Assembly: GCA_009839685.1 (NCBI GenBank)
Contig: VXPC01000008.1
Location: forward strand, 1-33,467
Reading direction: 5' to 3'
Source of the DNA: Candidatus Saccharimonadota bacterium
GTDB taxonomy: Bacteria > Patescibacteriota > Saccharimonadia > Saccharimonadales > VXPC01
DNA length: 33,467 nucleotides
How positions within the stretch are numbered: position 1 is the first letter of the stretch; the number at the start of each line of letters is the position of its first letter. Below, piece after piece: positions 19,906 to 27,980 of this stretch. Both the position numbers and the translations under genes were made by a program. The notes beneath the pieces were generated by a model, which was not told the origin of the DNA, made no database searches, and saw only the letters and a list, made by a program, of their open reading frames with translations.

Positions 19906-20766
19906 ATGTTTGGGAGAGCCGGCTCCAATCGTCGTCCGACCCGGTTCGGGGGTTTGCGGACAACCTTGTTGGCGGCCGCCTTGCTTGCGCTGGCCGTTCT
20001 CGCCGCTCCGTCTCAGCCGGCTTCGGCTCACGGCGGCGACCACGTTCACGACCTGTTTCTTGAAGCGCTGCCGGCGGACAACGGGACGGTTATCGAACTG
20101 GCGGCCACGGTGGTCGGTTCCGGCAGTCCGGCGGACGATTTTTCCCTCAGCTATTTCAGGTACCGGGCCGACGCCGGGGTCGAATGCCGCGTCGAGTACG
20201 GCGATCTGAGCGCGTCAAGCTGGCAACAGCTGGGTCTGACCGAAGCCGAGTGGGGCCTGCAGCGGGATATCTTCCGCGCCGACTCCATCACCGTTTTCAA
20301 ATCCGAGGTGGCGGACAGCGCGCTCAACCTGCACAGGCATACCCACACTGTCACCGAACCCCTGCTGGCGCTGGAAGCCGGCGATTTGCAGCCGTTTGTC
20401 GACGGCGGGGCGCGGCTGCAGTTCTGTTTCCTGCTGTTTAACGCCGACGGCAGCCGCAGCTTCAACCTGGACTTCAACCTGTGGGTGGCCGATCTCGGCG
20501 CCGTCGCCGACCAGCCGGCAACCGCCGCTGAGCCGGCGGCGGCTGTGGAGGCGGACGGAAGCCAGGCGCCGGAAACGCGGCCGGCCGAGCCCGAAACCAT
20601 CGCTCAAACCGACCGGGAAGAAGGGGAGGCGGCAACGGAGCAAGGAAGCTCGGCGGCCATCTGGGCAGCGGTTATCGGGGGCTCGCTGTTCCTGATAATC
20701 ATAGTGGCGACCGTCATCGCTACCGTCGCCGGCGCCAAGAACCCCGGTTCGGGTCCGACCGCCTAG
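19906..20766 (+). CDS. Exported protein with C-terminal membrane anchor
   Basis: A 286-residue protein. The signal peptide is clear: basic start (FGRAGSNRRPTRFGGLR), hydrophobic core at about 20-36 (LLAAALLALAVLAAP) and an Ala-x-Ala site at PASA. A beta-rich domain of about 160 residues follows, with His clusters at its start (HGGDHVHD) and middle (LHRHTHT). This is like metal-binding or ZP/CopC-type exported domains, but I cannot assign a family. A Pro/Glu/Ala linker at about 205-250 leads to a C-terminal span (IWAAVIGGSLFLIIIVATVI). The start is ATG 19906 because the promoter lies immediately upstream. The His groups suggest metal binding, which is inference only. Confidence 0.7.
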   Translation: MFGRAGSNRRPTRFGGLRTTLLAAALLALAVLAAPSQPASAHGGDHVHDLFLEALPADNGTVIELAATVVGSGSPADDFSLSYFRYRADAGVECRVEYGDLSASSWQQLGLTEAEWGLQRDIFRADSITVFKSEVADSALNLHRHTHTVTEPLLALEAGDLQPFVDGGARLQFCFLLFNADGSRSFNLDFNLWVADLGAVADQPATAAEPAAAVEADGSQAPETRPAEPETIAQTDREEGEAATEQGSSAAIWAAVIGGSLFLIIIVATVIATVAGAKNPGSGPTA

Positions 20767-20793
20767 GTGTTGGCAATAGCGGCCGTTTTGATG

Positions 20794-20799
20794 TATAAT
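20794..20799 (+). promoter_or_regulatory. -10 box of the tmRNA gene
   Basis: TATAAT, with a weak TTGGCA about 18 nt upstream. The primary transcript would begin near 20807, leaving about 47 nt to be trimmed from the 5' end. Confidence 0.55.
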
Positions 20800-20853
20800 C
20801 AGGCTTGCCAAAGCCCGTTCCCGGTTATCGTTGAGTATTTTTGACGGCAGCCG

Positions 20854-21246
20854 GGGGCTGACTTTAAGTTAGACGCATGTTCCTTAACAACCCAATTCGC
20901 GCAAGTTGGTGCGATTCGCCATTACCGAATCAATCAATAATTGCAGTTAGCAATAATTCAGGCGGGCGCTTGCAGCCCGTCGCCGTTTAGACCAGTCTAA
21001 ACGGGGCTCCTGTCTCATTGGGCCGATCCCGTGCCCGGAGATCTGGGGCGTGTCATATCAACGGGGTTGCCCGAACGTCTGGTCGGCGTTCGGAAAGACC
21101 ATAGCGACCTGCGTTGCCCAAGTTCCGTTTGGCCTGCTTTTCAGGTTCTCGGGCAACAAAGACAAAATCTTAAGCGGGCTAAACTTGTAAAGCGAGGTGT
21201 TGTTCGAATGTGACGGACGCGGGGGCGGTGCCCGCCAGCTCCACCA
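20854..21246 (+). ncRNA. ssrA: tmRNA (transfer-messenger RNA)
   Basis: About 393 nt. It rescues stalled ribosomes by adding a degradation tag. The 5' GGGGCTG (20854-20860) pairs with CAGCTCC just before the 3' ACCA (21243-21246), forming the acceptor stem with one G-U pair. The tag frame runs 20943-20990: GCA start, 15 residues AVSNNSGGRLQPVAV, stop TAG. The stop lies in a hairpin (CCGTTTAGAC / GTCTAAACGG), as in typical tmRNA helix 5. The 3' end reads GGACGCGGG...CCCGCCAGCTCCACCA. Two oddities: the T loop is GGCGGTG instead of TTCGANT, and the D-loop region reads AAGTTAGAC instead of GGNTTCGAC. The tag ends VAV rather than the usual LAA. The 3' CCA is encoded. Confidence 0.88.
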
Positions 21247-21286
21247 GCAGATTTAGGAATCGGACGAGGCATCAGCCTCTCCGGCG

Positions 21287-21322
21287 GAAGAGGGCGGCTG
21301 TTTTTTAACGGCCGCCCTCTTC
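21287..21322 (+). terminator. Hairpin after tmRNA
   Basis: GAAGAGGGCGGC (21287-21298) and GCCGCCCTCTTC (21311-21322) form a perfect 12-bp stem, and the loop contains six T. No U tract follows the stem. It is the likely end of the ssrA transcript. Confidence 0.65.
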
Positions 21323-21341
21323 ATTCGCCCGCCAGTGGTGT

Positions 21342-21347
21342 TATAAT
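21342..21347 (+). promoter_or_regulatory. -10 box of the ABC transporter operon
   Basis: TATAAT, 55 nt before the ATG of the ATPase gene. A strong GGAGG lies 11 nt before that ATG, so this operon has a conventional leader. Confidence 0.5.
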
Positions 21348-21402
21348 TGACGGGCGTATTATTTTAGGAGGCAATCAATCCCGTCAGGAGGCGGTCCAGT
21401 TT

Positions 21403-22176
21403 ATGAACGAAGTCGCAGATGTTAAAGACAAGACGACCGCGCCCGTTGTCGCCAGCCTGCGCGGCGTCAGCAAATTCTACGGCGAGGACGAGACCCAGGT
21501 CGTCGCTCTTGACAATGTCAGCCTGGATTTTGCGGAGGGCAGCTTTTCGGCCATCATGGGCCCTTCGGGGTCGGGCAAGTCGACCCTGCTGTACTGCTTG
21601 GCGGCTCTGGAATGGCCGTCTTCGGGCCAGATAATCATCGGCGGCGCCGACATCAGCCGTCTCAACGACGCCAGCCTGACCAGACTCAGGCAGACCAGCC
21701 TGGGCTTCGTCTTCCAGTCCTACAACTTGGTACCCACCTTGACGGCGGCCGAGAACATCTACCTGCCGCTGCAGATCGCCAAGCGCGACATCAGGTCGAA
21801 AGAAGTGCGGGAGTATTTCCGCCAGCTGGTTGAAACCTTGGACATCAAGGACCGCCTCAGACATCTGCCCGGCGAGCTCTCGGGCGGGCAGCAGCAGCGG
21901 GTGGCCGTCGCCAGGGCCCTGATCAGCCGGCCGCAGATTATCGTGGCGGACGAGCCGTCGGGCAACCTGGACACCAAGTCCTCGAAAGTCCTGCTGGAAT
22001 TCTTCCGGCTGGCGGTTGAAAAATACAACCAGACGATCGTCATGGTCACCCACGACATCCAGGCCGCCAGTTACGCCGATCAGGTCGTCTTCCTCAAAGA
22101 CGGCGCCGTCGCCGACTACCTCAAGTCGCCGACCGTGACGGGCATCTTGGGCAAATTGGAAAGCCTGGAAGACTGA
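21403..22176 (+). CDS. ABC transporter ATPase, LolD/MacB type
   Basis: A 257-residue nucleotide-binding subunit of the MacB/LolD/FtsE-like class. Walker A is GPSGSGKST (53-61), the Q-loop Gln is at about 105 (FVFQSYNLVPTLTAAEN, the family's typical wording), the signature is LSGGQQQR (159-166), and Walker B is IIVADEPS with GNLDT after it (179-191). The switch His is in MVTHD at about 216. It pairs with the FtsX-type permease that starts 24 nt downstream. The class powers extrusion of lipoproteins, peptides or cell-wall effectors by a mechanical mechanism, and the cargo here is unknown. Confidence 0.93.
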   Translation: MNEVADVKDKTTAPVVASLRGVSKFYGEDETQVVALDNVSLDFAEGSFSAIMGPSGSGKSTLLYCLAALEWPSSGQIIIGGADISRLNDASLTRLRQTSLGFVFQSYNLVPTLTAAENIYLPLQIAKRDIRSKEVREYFRQLVETLDIKDRLRHLPGELSGGQQQRVAVARALISRPQIIVADEPSGNLDTKSSKVLLEFFRLAVEKYNQTIVMVTHDIQAASYADQVVFLKDGAVADYLKSPTVTGILGKLESLED

Positions 22177-22200
22177 GGCCGGCGGAGGGAAAGGCTTGCC

Positions 22201-24390
22201 ATGCTGCGCTTAGCTTTCTTGAACCTGTCCCGGCGCAAGCTGCGGGTCTTCCTGCTGGCGTTGACCGTCATTATCACCACCAGCTTCCTGGTGGCCGTCC
22301 TGATCCTGGGCAACAGCCTGCTGGAAGCCTTGGCCGGCCGGGTCCAGGACACCGGTCAGCTGGCCGAGATCTGGACCGAAGACTTCGTCACTTTCACCCG
22401 CAACACCCTGATCGTCTTCGATATCTTAGCCCTCTTCGTCGGCGCCTTCGTCATTAAGAACACCTTTATGGTCATCCTGGCCCAGCGCTCCAAGGAGCTG
22501 GGCCTGCTGCGGACCTTGGGCGCTTCCAAGCATCAGGTTTTCCAGCTGGTCATCTGGGAAGCTCTCTTCGTCGGCCTGATCGGCGGCCTGATCGGCATCG
22601 CCGCCGGCATCGGCTTGGCCCAGCTGTCGCTGAGCCTCAGCGCGGCCCTGGGCTGGAACGTGCCCAACGTCGGCCTGATCTTCACCTCGGCCGTCTTCAT
22701 CTGGCCGATCATTTTGGGGGTGGCGGTCACCGTCACCTCGGCCGTCCTGCCGGCCTTCATGGCGGCCCGGCAGTCGCCGCTGAAAGCTTTGACCGAAGCC
22801 CGGCAGCTTATTAAGAATTCCTTGAAAATCAGGTTGGTCGTCGGCTCCGTCATTGCGGCCATCGGCCTGCTGCTCTCCCTGCTGATGATCTTCACGGAGC
22901 CGCAAGTCGACGAAGGCGAAGATTTTCAGCGGACGGCCTTTGTCTTGGCGCTGAGAGTTTTCACCCTCTCGATCGGTTCCATCTGCGCCTTCATCGGCTT
23001 ATCGATTCTGGCGCCGGCGATCGCCAAGGCCGCGTCCAGGCTGTCCATGCGCCGGCTGAGGCGGAGCCGGTTCATCGGTCTGCGGCTGGCGGCTGGCAAC
23101 ATTTGGCGGCAGCCGCTGCGCTCGGCCGCCACGGCCAACGCTTTGATGATCGGCATCACTTTGATCGCGACCGTGACGGTCGTCATCGGCTCGACCCGGG
23201 CGACGACCATCCACTTCATAGAAGAGTATTTCCCGATTGACTGGCTAGTCGTTCCGGGCGAAGAAGGGGACAGCCTGCTGTCCACCAGCTTCGATTTCCA
23301 GCCCGAGGCCATTATCAGCCAGGATCTTTATGACAGCGTAGCGGCCATTGACGAGGGCTTGGAGGTTTCGGGCCTGCGCTACGACTGGGGTCAGGCGCAG
23401 ATCGGCGCGGTGGACGGCCAGCCGGTCGTGGCTCCTGACGGGTCGGAACCTTCGGTCAGGGATGCCGATCCCCCCGGGTCCTACGCGTTGTTAGACAGCC
23501 TGAATCTGGCCGGCATCGATCTCCTGGAGGAGTCTGAGGATTTTTTCAGTCTGGATCTGGACGGCGAGGAACTGGCCAATCTTGAGGCCGGCCAGCTGGC
23601 GGTCAGCCAGTGGCTGGTCGGCGACTACGGTCTCGAACTCGGTTCCGAGGTGGAAATCATTTACCGGGAAGCGCCCGAACCCGGAACAGGGGAGATGGGC
23701 GAGGAAATCAACCGGCAGACATACGTTATCGGCGGTTTTTACGAAGACTATTTCGACGGCATGAACTTGGTTCTGTCCAACGACCGCTTCGAAGCCCTGA
23801 CGGCTAAGACGGCTTACACCCAGCTGATCATCAACGACCCGGAAGGGTTCGCCAGCGAAGACAACCGCCAGGCCCTGGAAGAGCTGCTCGGCGAGGATTC
23901 GGGCTTGGTGATCTTAGGCCAAGATGACGTCGTCGATGTTATCAACGACATTTTCGATTGGATTCTCAACATCTTCCGCGGCCTGCTCAGCCTGTCCTTC
24001 GTCGTGGCGGCCGCCGGCATCTTCAACACCTTGATCCTGTCCGTCTTCGAGCGCCGCCGGGAGATCGGCCTGTTGCGGGCGGTGGGGGGCTCGGTCGGCT
24101 TGATCAGGCGGATGGTTACCTTGGAGGCGATTAAAATCGCTACCTTGGGCGTCCTGCTCGGCACGGCCGCCGGCATCTTTTTCGCTTGGGGGATCATCGA
24201 GGTCTCCATCCGCGATCAGCTGCGGGTGGCCGAGGACAGCGAGCTGGCGCTCGAATTCCTCTTCCACATACCCGTCCGCGACCTGCTGCTCTACTACGGC
24301 ATCGCCTTGGCGATGGCCCTGATCGCGGCCGTCCTGCCGGCGCTGAAGGCGACCCGGCAGAAGATAATCGAAGCCCTGAGGTCAGCATGA
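22201..24390 (+). CDS. FtsX/MacB-type ABC permease
   Basis: A 729-residue permease of the type VII ABC (mechanotransmission) class. It has an N-terminal cytoplasmic start (LRLAFLNLSRRKLR), a first span at about 17-38, a three-span group at about 68-200 containing the RSKELGLLRTLGASK coupling helix, and a second group at about 218-330 with AAGNIWRQPLRSAATANALM. A large extracellular domain runs at about 340-590, followed by the final spans with the second coupling helix (ERRREIGLLRAVGGS). Two full FtsX modules (predicted) match the LolC/MacB-like 'long' permeases of Gram-positives. GGAGGG lies before the ATG. It overlaps metG by 4 bp (ATGA). Confidence 0.9.
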   Translation: MLRLAFLNLSRRKLRVFLLALTVIITTSFLVAVLILGNSLLEALAGRVQDTGQLAEIWTEDFVTFTRNTLIVFDILALFVGAFVIKNTFMVILAQRSKELGLLRTLGASKHQVFQLVIWEALFVGLIGGLIGIAAGIGLAQLSLSLSAALGWNVPNVGLIFTSAVFIWPIILGVAVTVTSAVLPAFMAARQSPLKALTEARQLIKNSLKIRLVVGSVIAAIGLLLSLLMIFTEPQVDEGEDFQRTAFVLALRVFTLSIGSICAFIGLSILAPAIAKAASRLSMRRLRRSRFIGLRLAAGNIWRQPLRSAATANALMIGITLIATVTVVIGSTRATTIHFIEEYFPIDWLVVPGEEGDSLLSTSFDFQPEAIISQDLYDSVAAIDEGLEVSGLRYDWGQAQIGAVDGQPVVAPDGSEPSVRDADPPGSYALLDSLNLAGIDLLEESEDFFSLDLDGEELANLEAGQLAVSQWLVGDYGLELGSEVEIIYREAPEPGTGEMGEEINRQTYVIGGFYEDYFDGMNLVLSNDRFEALTAKTAYTQLIINDPEGFASEDNRQALEELLGEDSGLVILGQDDVVDVINDIFDWILNIFRGLLSLSFVVAAAGIFNTLILSVFERRREIGLLRAVGGSVGLIRRMVTLEAIKIATLGVLLGTAAGIFFAWGIIEVSIRDQLRVAEDSELALEFLFHIPVRDLLLYYGIALAMALIAAVLPALKATRQKIIEALRSA

Positions 24391-25838
24391 AACAGGGGTC
24401 CAACTTCTTCATTACCACCGCCATCCCTTACGTCAACGCCAAACCCCATTTGGGGCACGCCCTACTGTTCACCTACGGCGATGTTTTGGCTCGCTACCGC
24501 CGACTGGAAGGCGACAGGGTCATCTTCAGTATCGGCACCGACGAGCATGGGGCCAAGGTGGCCGAGAAGGCGCTCGAAGCCGGCCGGCCGGAGCAGGCTT
24601 TCGTCGACGAGATGTCGGCCGAGTTCAAAGGTCTGGCCGCCAAGCTCGGCATCAGTTACGACCGCTTCATCAGGACGACGGACGAGGACCACTGTCGCCG
24701 GGCGCAGTCGGTCTGGCAGCGACTCCAGGCTTACATATACAAGGGGTTTTACGAGGGCTGGTATTGCCGCGGCTGCGAGGACTACAAGACGGAAACGGTC
24801 GTCAAGGCCACGGAAGGCCGTTGCCCGGACCACGACCGCGACTATGAAAAAATCAAGGAAGAGAATTACTTTTTCAAACTCTCGGCTTTTGCCGGCCGCA
24901 TCAGGGAGGAGATTGAAAGCGGCCGCTTGCGCATCGTGCCCGAAGCGGCCAGGGCGGAAACCTTGGGCTGGCTGGATCAGGGTCTGGAAGATATCAGTTT
25001 CTCCCGGCCGGCCGCCAACCTGTCCTGGGGCATAGAGGTTCCGGGCGATCCGTCCCACGTCATGTACGTCTGGTGCGACGCTCTCTCCAATTACATTACG
25101 GTTCTGGGTTACCCCGACGGCCGCGACTTCGCCGCTTTTTGGCCAGCCGACGTGCAGGTCATCGGCCGCGACATCTTGCGCTTCCACGCCTTGATTTGGC
25201 CGGGCATCCTCCTCGGCCTCGGCTTGCCGGTCCAGCGCCAGCTCTACGTCCACGGCCTAGTGACGGTCGAGGGCCGCAAAATGTCAAAGACCCTGGGCAA
25301 TGTCGTCGAGCCCCTCGAGCTGGTCGCCGATTACGGCCTGGACGCTTTCCGTTACTTTTTCCTCCGCCACCAGCCGGCCTACGACAACGGCGATTTCAGT
25401 TACCGGCGCTTCATCGACGCCTACAACAACGAACTGGTCGACCAGCTCGGCAACTTGGTCCGCCGGCTGCAGACGCTGGCCTGGCAGAAAGCCGCCGGTC
25501 GGCTGCCGAAACGGGCCGTCCCCGCTTGGAGCCAAGCCAATCTGGAAACCGATTACCGCCGCCATTTCGCCGACTGCCGTTTCGACCAAGCTTTCCACCT
25601 CGTCTTCGCGGAGGTCAAAGCCCTTAACAGGTTGCTGGAGCGGAAGAAGCCGTGGGAACTGGAGCCGGCCGAAGCGGTGCCGGTTCTGGACCAAGCCGTC
25701 GCCACCTTGGCCGGCGTCTGCCGGCTGCTGACCCCTTTCTTGCCCGACCTGAGCGCCCGGATAGAGGAGATTTTCGCGCATTCGGAAGTGTCGCCGGTTG
25801 AAAAACCGCTGCTCGGTAAGATAGACGACGCCGGCTGA
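24387..25838 (+). CDS. metG: Methionyl-tRNA synthetase
   Basis: A 483-residue class I aminoacyl-tRNA synthetase that charges tRNA-Met. It has the HIGH motif as HLGH (21-24), a zinc knuckle with C127-x2-C130 and a later CPDH, KEENYFFKLS, the catalytic WFDA-like VWCDALSNYI, and KMSK at 298-301 (GRKMSKTLGN). The anticodon-binding helical domain follows. The C-terminal tRNA-binding (EMAP-like) domain of long MetGs is absent, giving a length usual for minimal genomes. The start is ATG 24387, overlapping the TGA of the permease gene, so the two are translationally coupled. An open frame further upstream is only the shadow of the permease. Confidence 0.95.
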   Translation: MKQGSNFFITTAIPYVNAKPHLGHALLFTYGDVLARYRRLEGDRVIFSIGTDEHGAKVAEKALEAGRPEQAFVDEMSAEFKGLAAKLGISYDRFIRTTDEDHCRRAQSVWQRLQAYIYKGFYEGWYCRGCEDYKTETVVKATEGRCPDHDRDYEKIKEENYFFKLSAFAGRIREEIESGRLRIVPEAARAETLGWLDQGLEDISFSRPAANLSWGIEVPGDPSHVMYVWCDALSNYITVLGYPDGRDFAAFWPADVQVIGRDILRFHALIWPGILLGLGLPVQRQLYVHGLVTVEGRKMSKTLGNVVEPLELVADYGLDAFRYFFLRHQPAYDNGDFSYRRFIDAYNNELVDQLGNLVRRLQTLAWQKAAGRLPKRAVPAWSQANLETDYRRHFADCRFDQAFHLVFAEVKALNRLLERKKPWELEPAEAVPVLDQAVATLAGVCRLLTPFLPDLSARIEEIFAHSEVSPVEKPLLGKIDDAG

Positions 25839-25841
25839 GCG

Positions 25842-26642
25842 ATGGAACCCCTGGTCGATACCCATTGCCACATCCACGATTCGGAATACGACTTTATCAT
25901 TGACGAAGTTTTGGCCGGGGCGGAGGAACAGGGGCTGGCGGCCATGATTTGCGTCGGCACCAGCCTGCGCTCCAGCTTTGAGGCGGTCGAGTTTGCCGGC
26001 CGGCACGGCACCTGCCACGCGGCCGTCGGCATCCACCCGCACGCGGCTGCCGCTTCGGAAGCCGAGCTGGAGCGGGATTTCTCCGCCCTCACGGATTTGG
26101 CCGGCCGCAGCCGCGACCGGCTGGTGGCCGTCGGCGAATGCGGTCTGGATTATTTCTACCACTCCGACCCGGACGTCCGCCGCCGCCAAGCGGAGCTGTT
26201 CCGCTGGCACCTGAAGCTGGCCGCGGATTTGGAGCTGCCGCTGATTTTCCACGTCCGCCGGGCTTTCGAGGATTTCTGGCCGCTGTATGAAACGAGCCGG
26301 CCGTCCGGCGTCCTGCACAGTTTTTCAGACGCGGCCGAACAGGTGGACAGGGCTCTGGAAACGGGCCGGCTCTATTTCGGCCTGAACGGCATCATGACCT
26401 TCAGCAAGGACGCCGGCCAGCTGGCGGCGGCTAGGGCTATCCCGGCGGACCGGTTACTGCTGGAAACGGACGCCCCTTATTTGACGCCGGTGCCTTTTCG
26501 TGGTAAAATTAACAAACCGGAATACCTGAGGTTTATCCTTGACTTCCTGGCCCGCCTAAGGGGCGAGGAAGCCGGCCGGCTGGCCGCGGCGACCACCGCC
26601 AACGCCCGCTCCCTCTTCAATTTGCCAAGCGCCCGACCTTGA
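25842..26642 (+). CDS. TatD-family metal-dependent nuclease
   Basis: A 266-residue TIM-barrel hydrolase of the TatD/YcfH group (3'-5' DNA/RNA exonuclease or repair role in characterised members). The metal site is complete: H8-x-H10 in DTHCHIH, the Glu in VGECGLDYF, His in IFHVRRA, His in VLHSFSD, and Asp in LLETDAPYLTP. The pattern and length match the family. It begins 3 nt after metG, and metG-tatD adjacency is widespread in bacteria. It is followed by a small conserved gene that overlaps by 4 bp. Confidence 0.92.
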   Translation: MEPLVDTHCHIHDSEYDFIIDEVLAGAEEQGLAAMICVGTSLRSSFEAVEFAGRHGTCHAAVGIHPHAAAASEAELERDFSALTDLAGRSRDRLVAVGECGLDYFYHSDPDVRRRQAELFRWHLKLAADLELPLIFHVRRAFEDFWPLYETSRPSGVLHSFSDAAEQVDRALETGRLYFGLNGIMTFSKDAGQLAAARAIPADRLLLETDAPYLTPVPFRGKINKPEYLRFILDFLARLRGEEAGRLAAATTANARSLFNLPSARP

Positions 26643-27055
26643 TTTTCAGCAAACTCCTTCCGACTCTTAAGCGTCCGCCCGCTGCCGCCGGCAAGCTGCC
26701 GAAGCGTTTCGACGGCCGGCTGTCGCTTAAGAACCGGACAATCAAAAAAGAGGCTTACTTGGGCGGGAGGCTGTTCGGCGACTTGGGCGCGGGCCGGAGC
26801 AGGGAGTTCTTCTGCTTGGACGCCAACAACTGGGTCTGGCACGAAACCTGGGTCGATCCCCGGACCGGCCGCAGATATGCCAACACCTTGCGGTACGAGA
26901 TCCGCGGCGGACTGGTTTACAAGAAACAGAACGACGACGCCGACTGGCGGGTGCTGGGAGGCGGTGAGGCCGACAATTTCCGCCGGGCGACCGACGCCTA
27001 CCGCCGCGGGGTTCTTGCCAAGCTCTATCCCGACCGCGACTGGCGCCGGCCTTAA
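26639..27055 (+). CDS. Hypothetical protein coupled to tatD
   Basis: A 138-residue protein of unknown function. The N-terminal 40 residues are basic. The rest is a compact alpha/beta domain with strongly patterned aromatic and Arg residues (SREFFCLDANNWVWHETWVD; RYANTLRYEIRGGLVYKKQN; NFRRATDAYRRGVLAKLYP). The start is a TTG at 26639 overlapping the tatD TGA (TTGA), which points to translational coupling at the end of the ABC-metG-tatD run. I suspect it is a conserved family because the pattern is so regular, but I cannot name it. Confidence 0.65.
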   Translation: MIFSKLLPTLKRPPAAAGKLPKRFDGRLSLKNRTIKKEAYLGGRLFGDLGAGRSREFFCLDANNWVWHETWVDPRTGRRYANTLRYEIRGGLVYKKQNDDADWRVLGGGEADNFRRATDAYRRGVLAKLYPDRDWRRP

Positions 27056-27072
27056 GACCCGCCCCTCGGCGA

Positions 27073-27101
27073 TTGACAAGCCGGCGGGTGTTGTTTATGA
27101 T
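27073..27101 (+). promoter_or_regulatory. Strong promoter for the 27213 gene
   Basis: TTGACA at 27073-27078, 17-nt spacer, TATGAT at 27096-27101. This is the closest match to the sigma-70 consensus in the right half. Confidence 0.7.
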
Positions 27102-27165
27102 GATAAGCGTAAGTTCAAAATAGAAACTTAGCAGAAAAATTTCCGGCGCACCGCTCAGCTTACAG

Positions 27166-27190
27166 GCTGGCCGCCGTCCCGGCGGCCGGC
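27166..27190 (+). promoter_or_regulatory. Leader hairpin of the 27213 gene
   Basis: A 10-bp GC stem (GCTGGCCGCC / GGCGGCCGGC, one G-T pair) with loop GTCCC, in a leader of about 105 nt. It is followed by an A-rich stretch directly before the ATG with no Shine-Dalgarno. The A-rich tract may serve as a ribosome standby or S1-type site. Confidence 0.5.
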
Positions 27191-27212
27191 TCAAAAACAA
27201 AAAACAAAAGTT

Positions 27213-27911
27213 ATGAGAACCAGCTTAAGGGCGACCAAGTTTGCTTTATGGGTTATTTTCATATCCAGCACCGTTGCCTTGGTATTCGCTTTCGGCCTCA
27301 ACAGTATCTTCGCCAGCCCGCTCCCGACGGAATCCGACGACCCGGCCGTCTCGGCCGGCAAGCCTTGGATAACGGTTCAGCCGGAGAACGGCCGCCTGAT
27401 AGCGACGGCCGTCAACTTCAACGCCACCGACTGGCAGTCCGTCGGCCCCAGCCAGCTGGCCAATTGCAACAGCACGCTGTTTGAGACGTCCGGATCCGGC
27501 AGCAGCGGCAATGAAGTCGTGCTTGAACCGGAAGATTACGGCCGTTATTACTGCTTCCAGGCTCTGGGCGATATGGGCGAGCACGTCCATCAGTCGTACT
27601 ACGTTGCCGACAACGGTTCGGCGATAGGGGTTTCCCAGAGTCCCGGCGACGAGGGGCAGACGGTCTTGACCGCCAGTTATCACCGGCCCGTTCTCAGTTG
27701 GCAGCACGCCGGGCCGCTGTCTTCGGCCGAAGCCTGCTCGCCTGACGCCTTTGCCGACACCCCTTCCGCGGGCTCGTCCCTGACGGTTGAAACCCCGGCC
27801 GAAACCTCCCCGTCCGACTACTATTGCTTCCGGGCTGAAACCAGTCCCGGCGAATGGATCTACAAATCGCATCAACTCCGTCCGCCGGTCTCGGAGACGC
27901 CTCAAACTTGA
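27213..27911 (+). CDS. Exported protein with two repeated Cys-containing domains
   Basis: A 232-residue exported protein. A basic start (RTSLRATK) and hydrophobic core at about 9-30 form a signal peptide or anchor. Two similar domains of about 85 residues follow. Each has a Trp (TDWQSVGP / LSWQHAGP), a first Cys (LANCNS / EACSPD) and a closing YYCF (YGRYYCFQA / SDYYCFRA) followed by a V/I-Y/H strand. This W...C...YYC arrangement resembles immunoglobulin-like folds with one disulfide each. The function could be adhesion, but that is inference. The leader is long and structured, unlike most genes here. Confidence 0.7.
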   Translation: MRTSLRATKFALWVIFISSTVALVFAFGLNSIFASPLPTESDDPAVSAGKPWITVQPENGRLIATAVNFNATDWQSVGPSQLANCNSTLFETSGSGSSGNEVVLEPEDYGRYYCFQALGDMGEHVHQSYYVADNGSAIGVSQSPGDEGQTVLTASYHRPVLSWQHAGPLSSAEACSPDAFADTPSAGSSLTVETPAETSPSDYYCFRAETSPGEWIYKSHQLRPPVSETPQT

Positions 27912-27980
27912 GCCCGGTTTGCCCAGGCCCGCCCACAACGGCTAAAATAGACGGACTGAAGCTTCAAGCTTGGAATCCGC

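Noticed and set aside
21031-21213. 60-codon open frame at 21.0-21.2 kb
   Set aside because: Lies wholly inside the tmRNA gene.
25284-26318. Long minus-strand open frame (344 codons) across metG and tatD
   Set aside because: It lies opposite two genes with complete catalytic motifs. Its product is low-complexity, rich in Gln, Arg and Val, as expected for an antisense frame in high-GC DNA.
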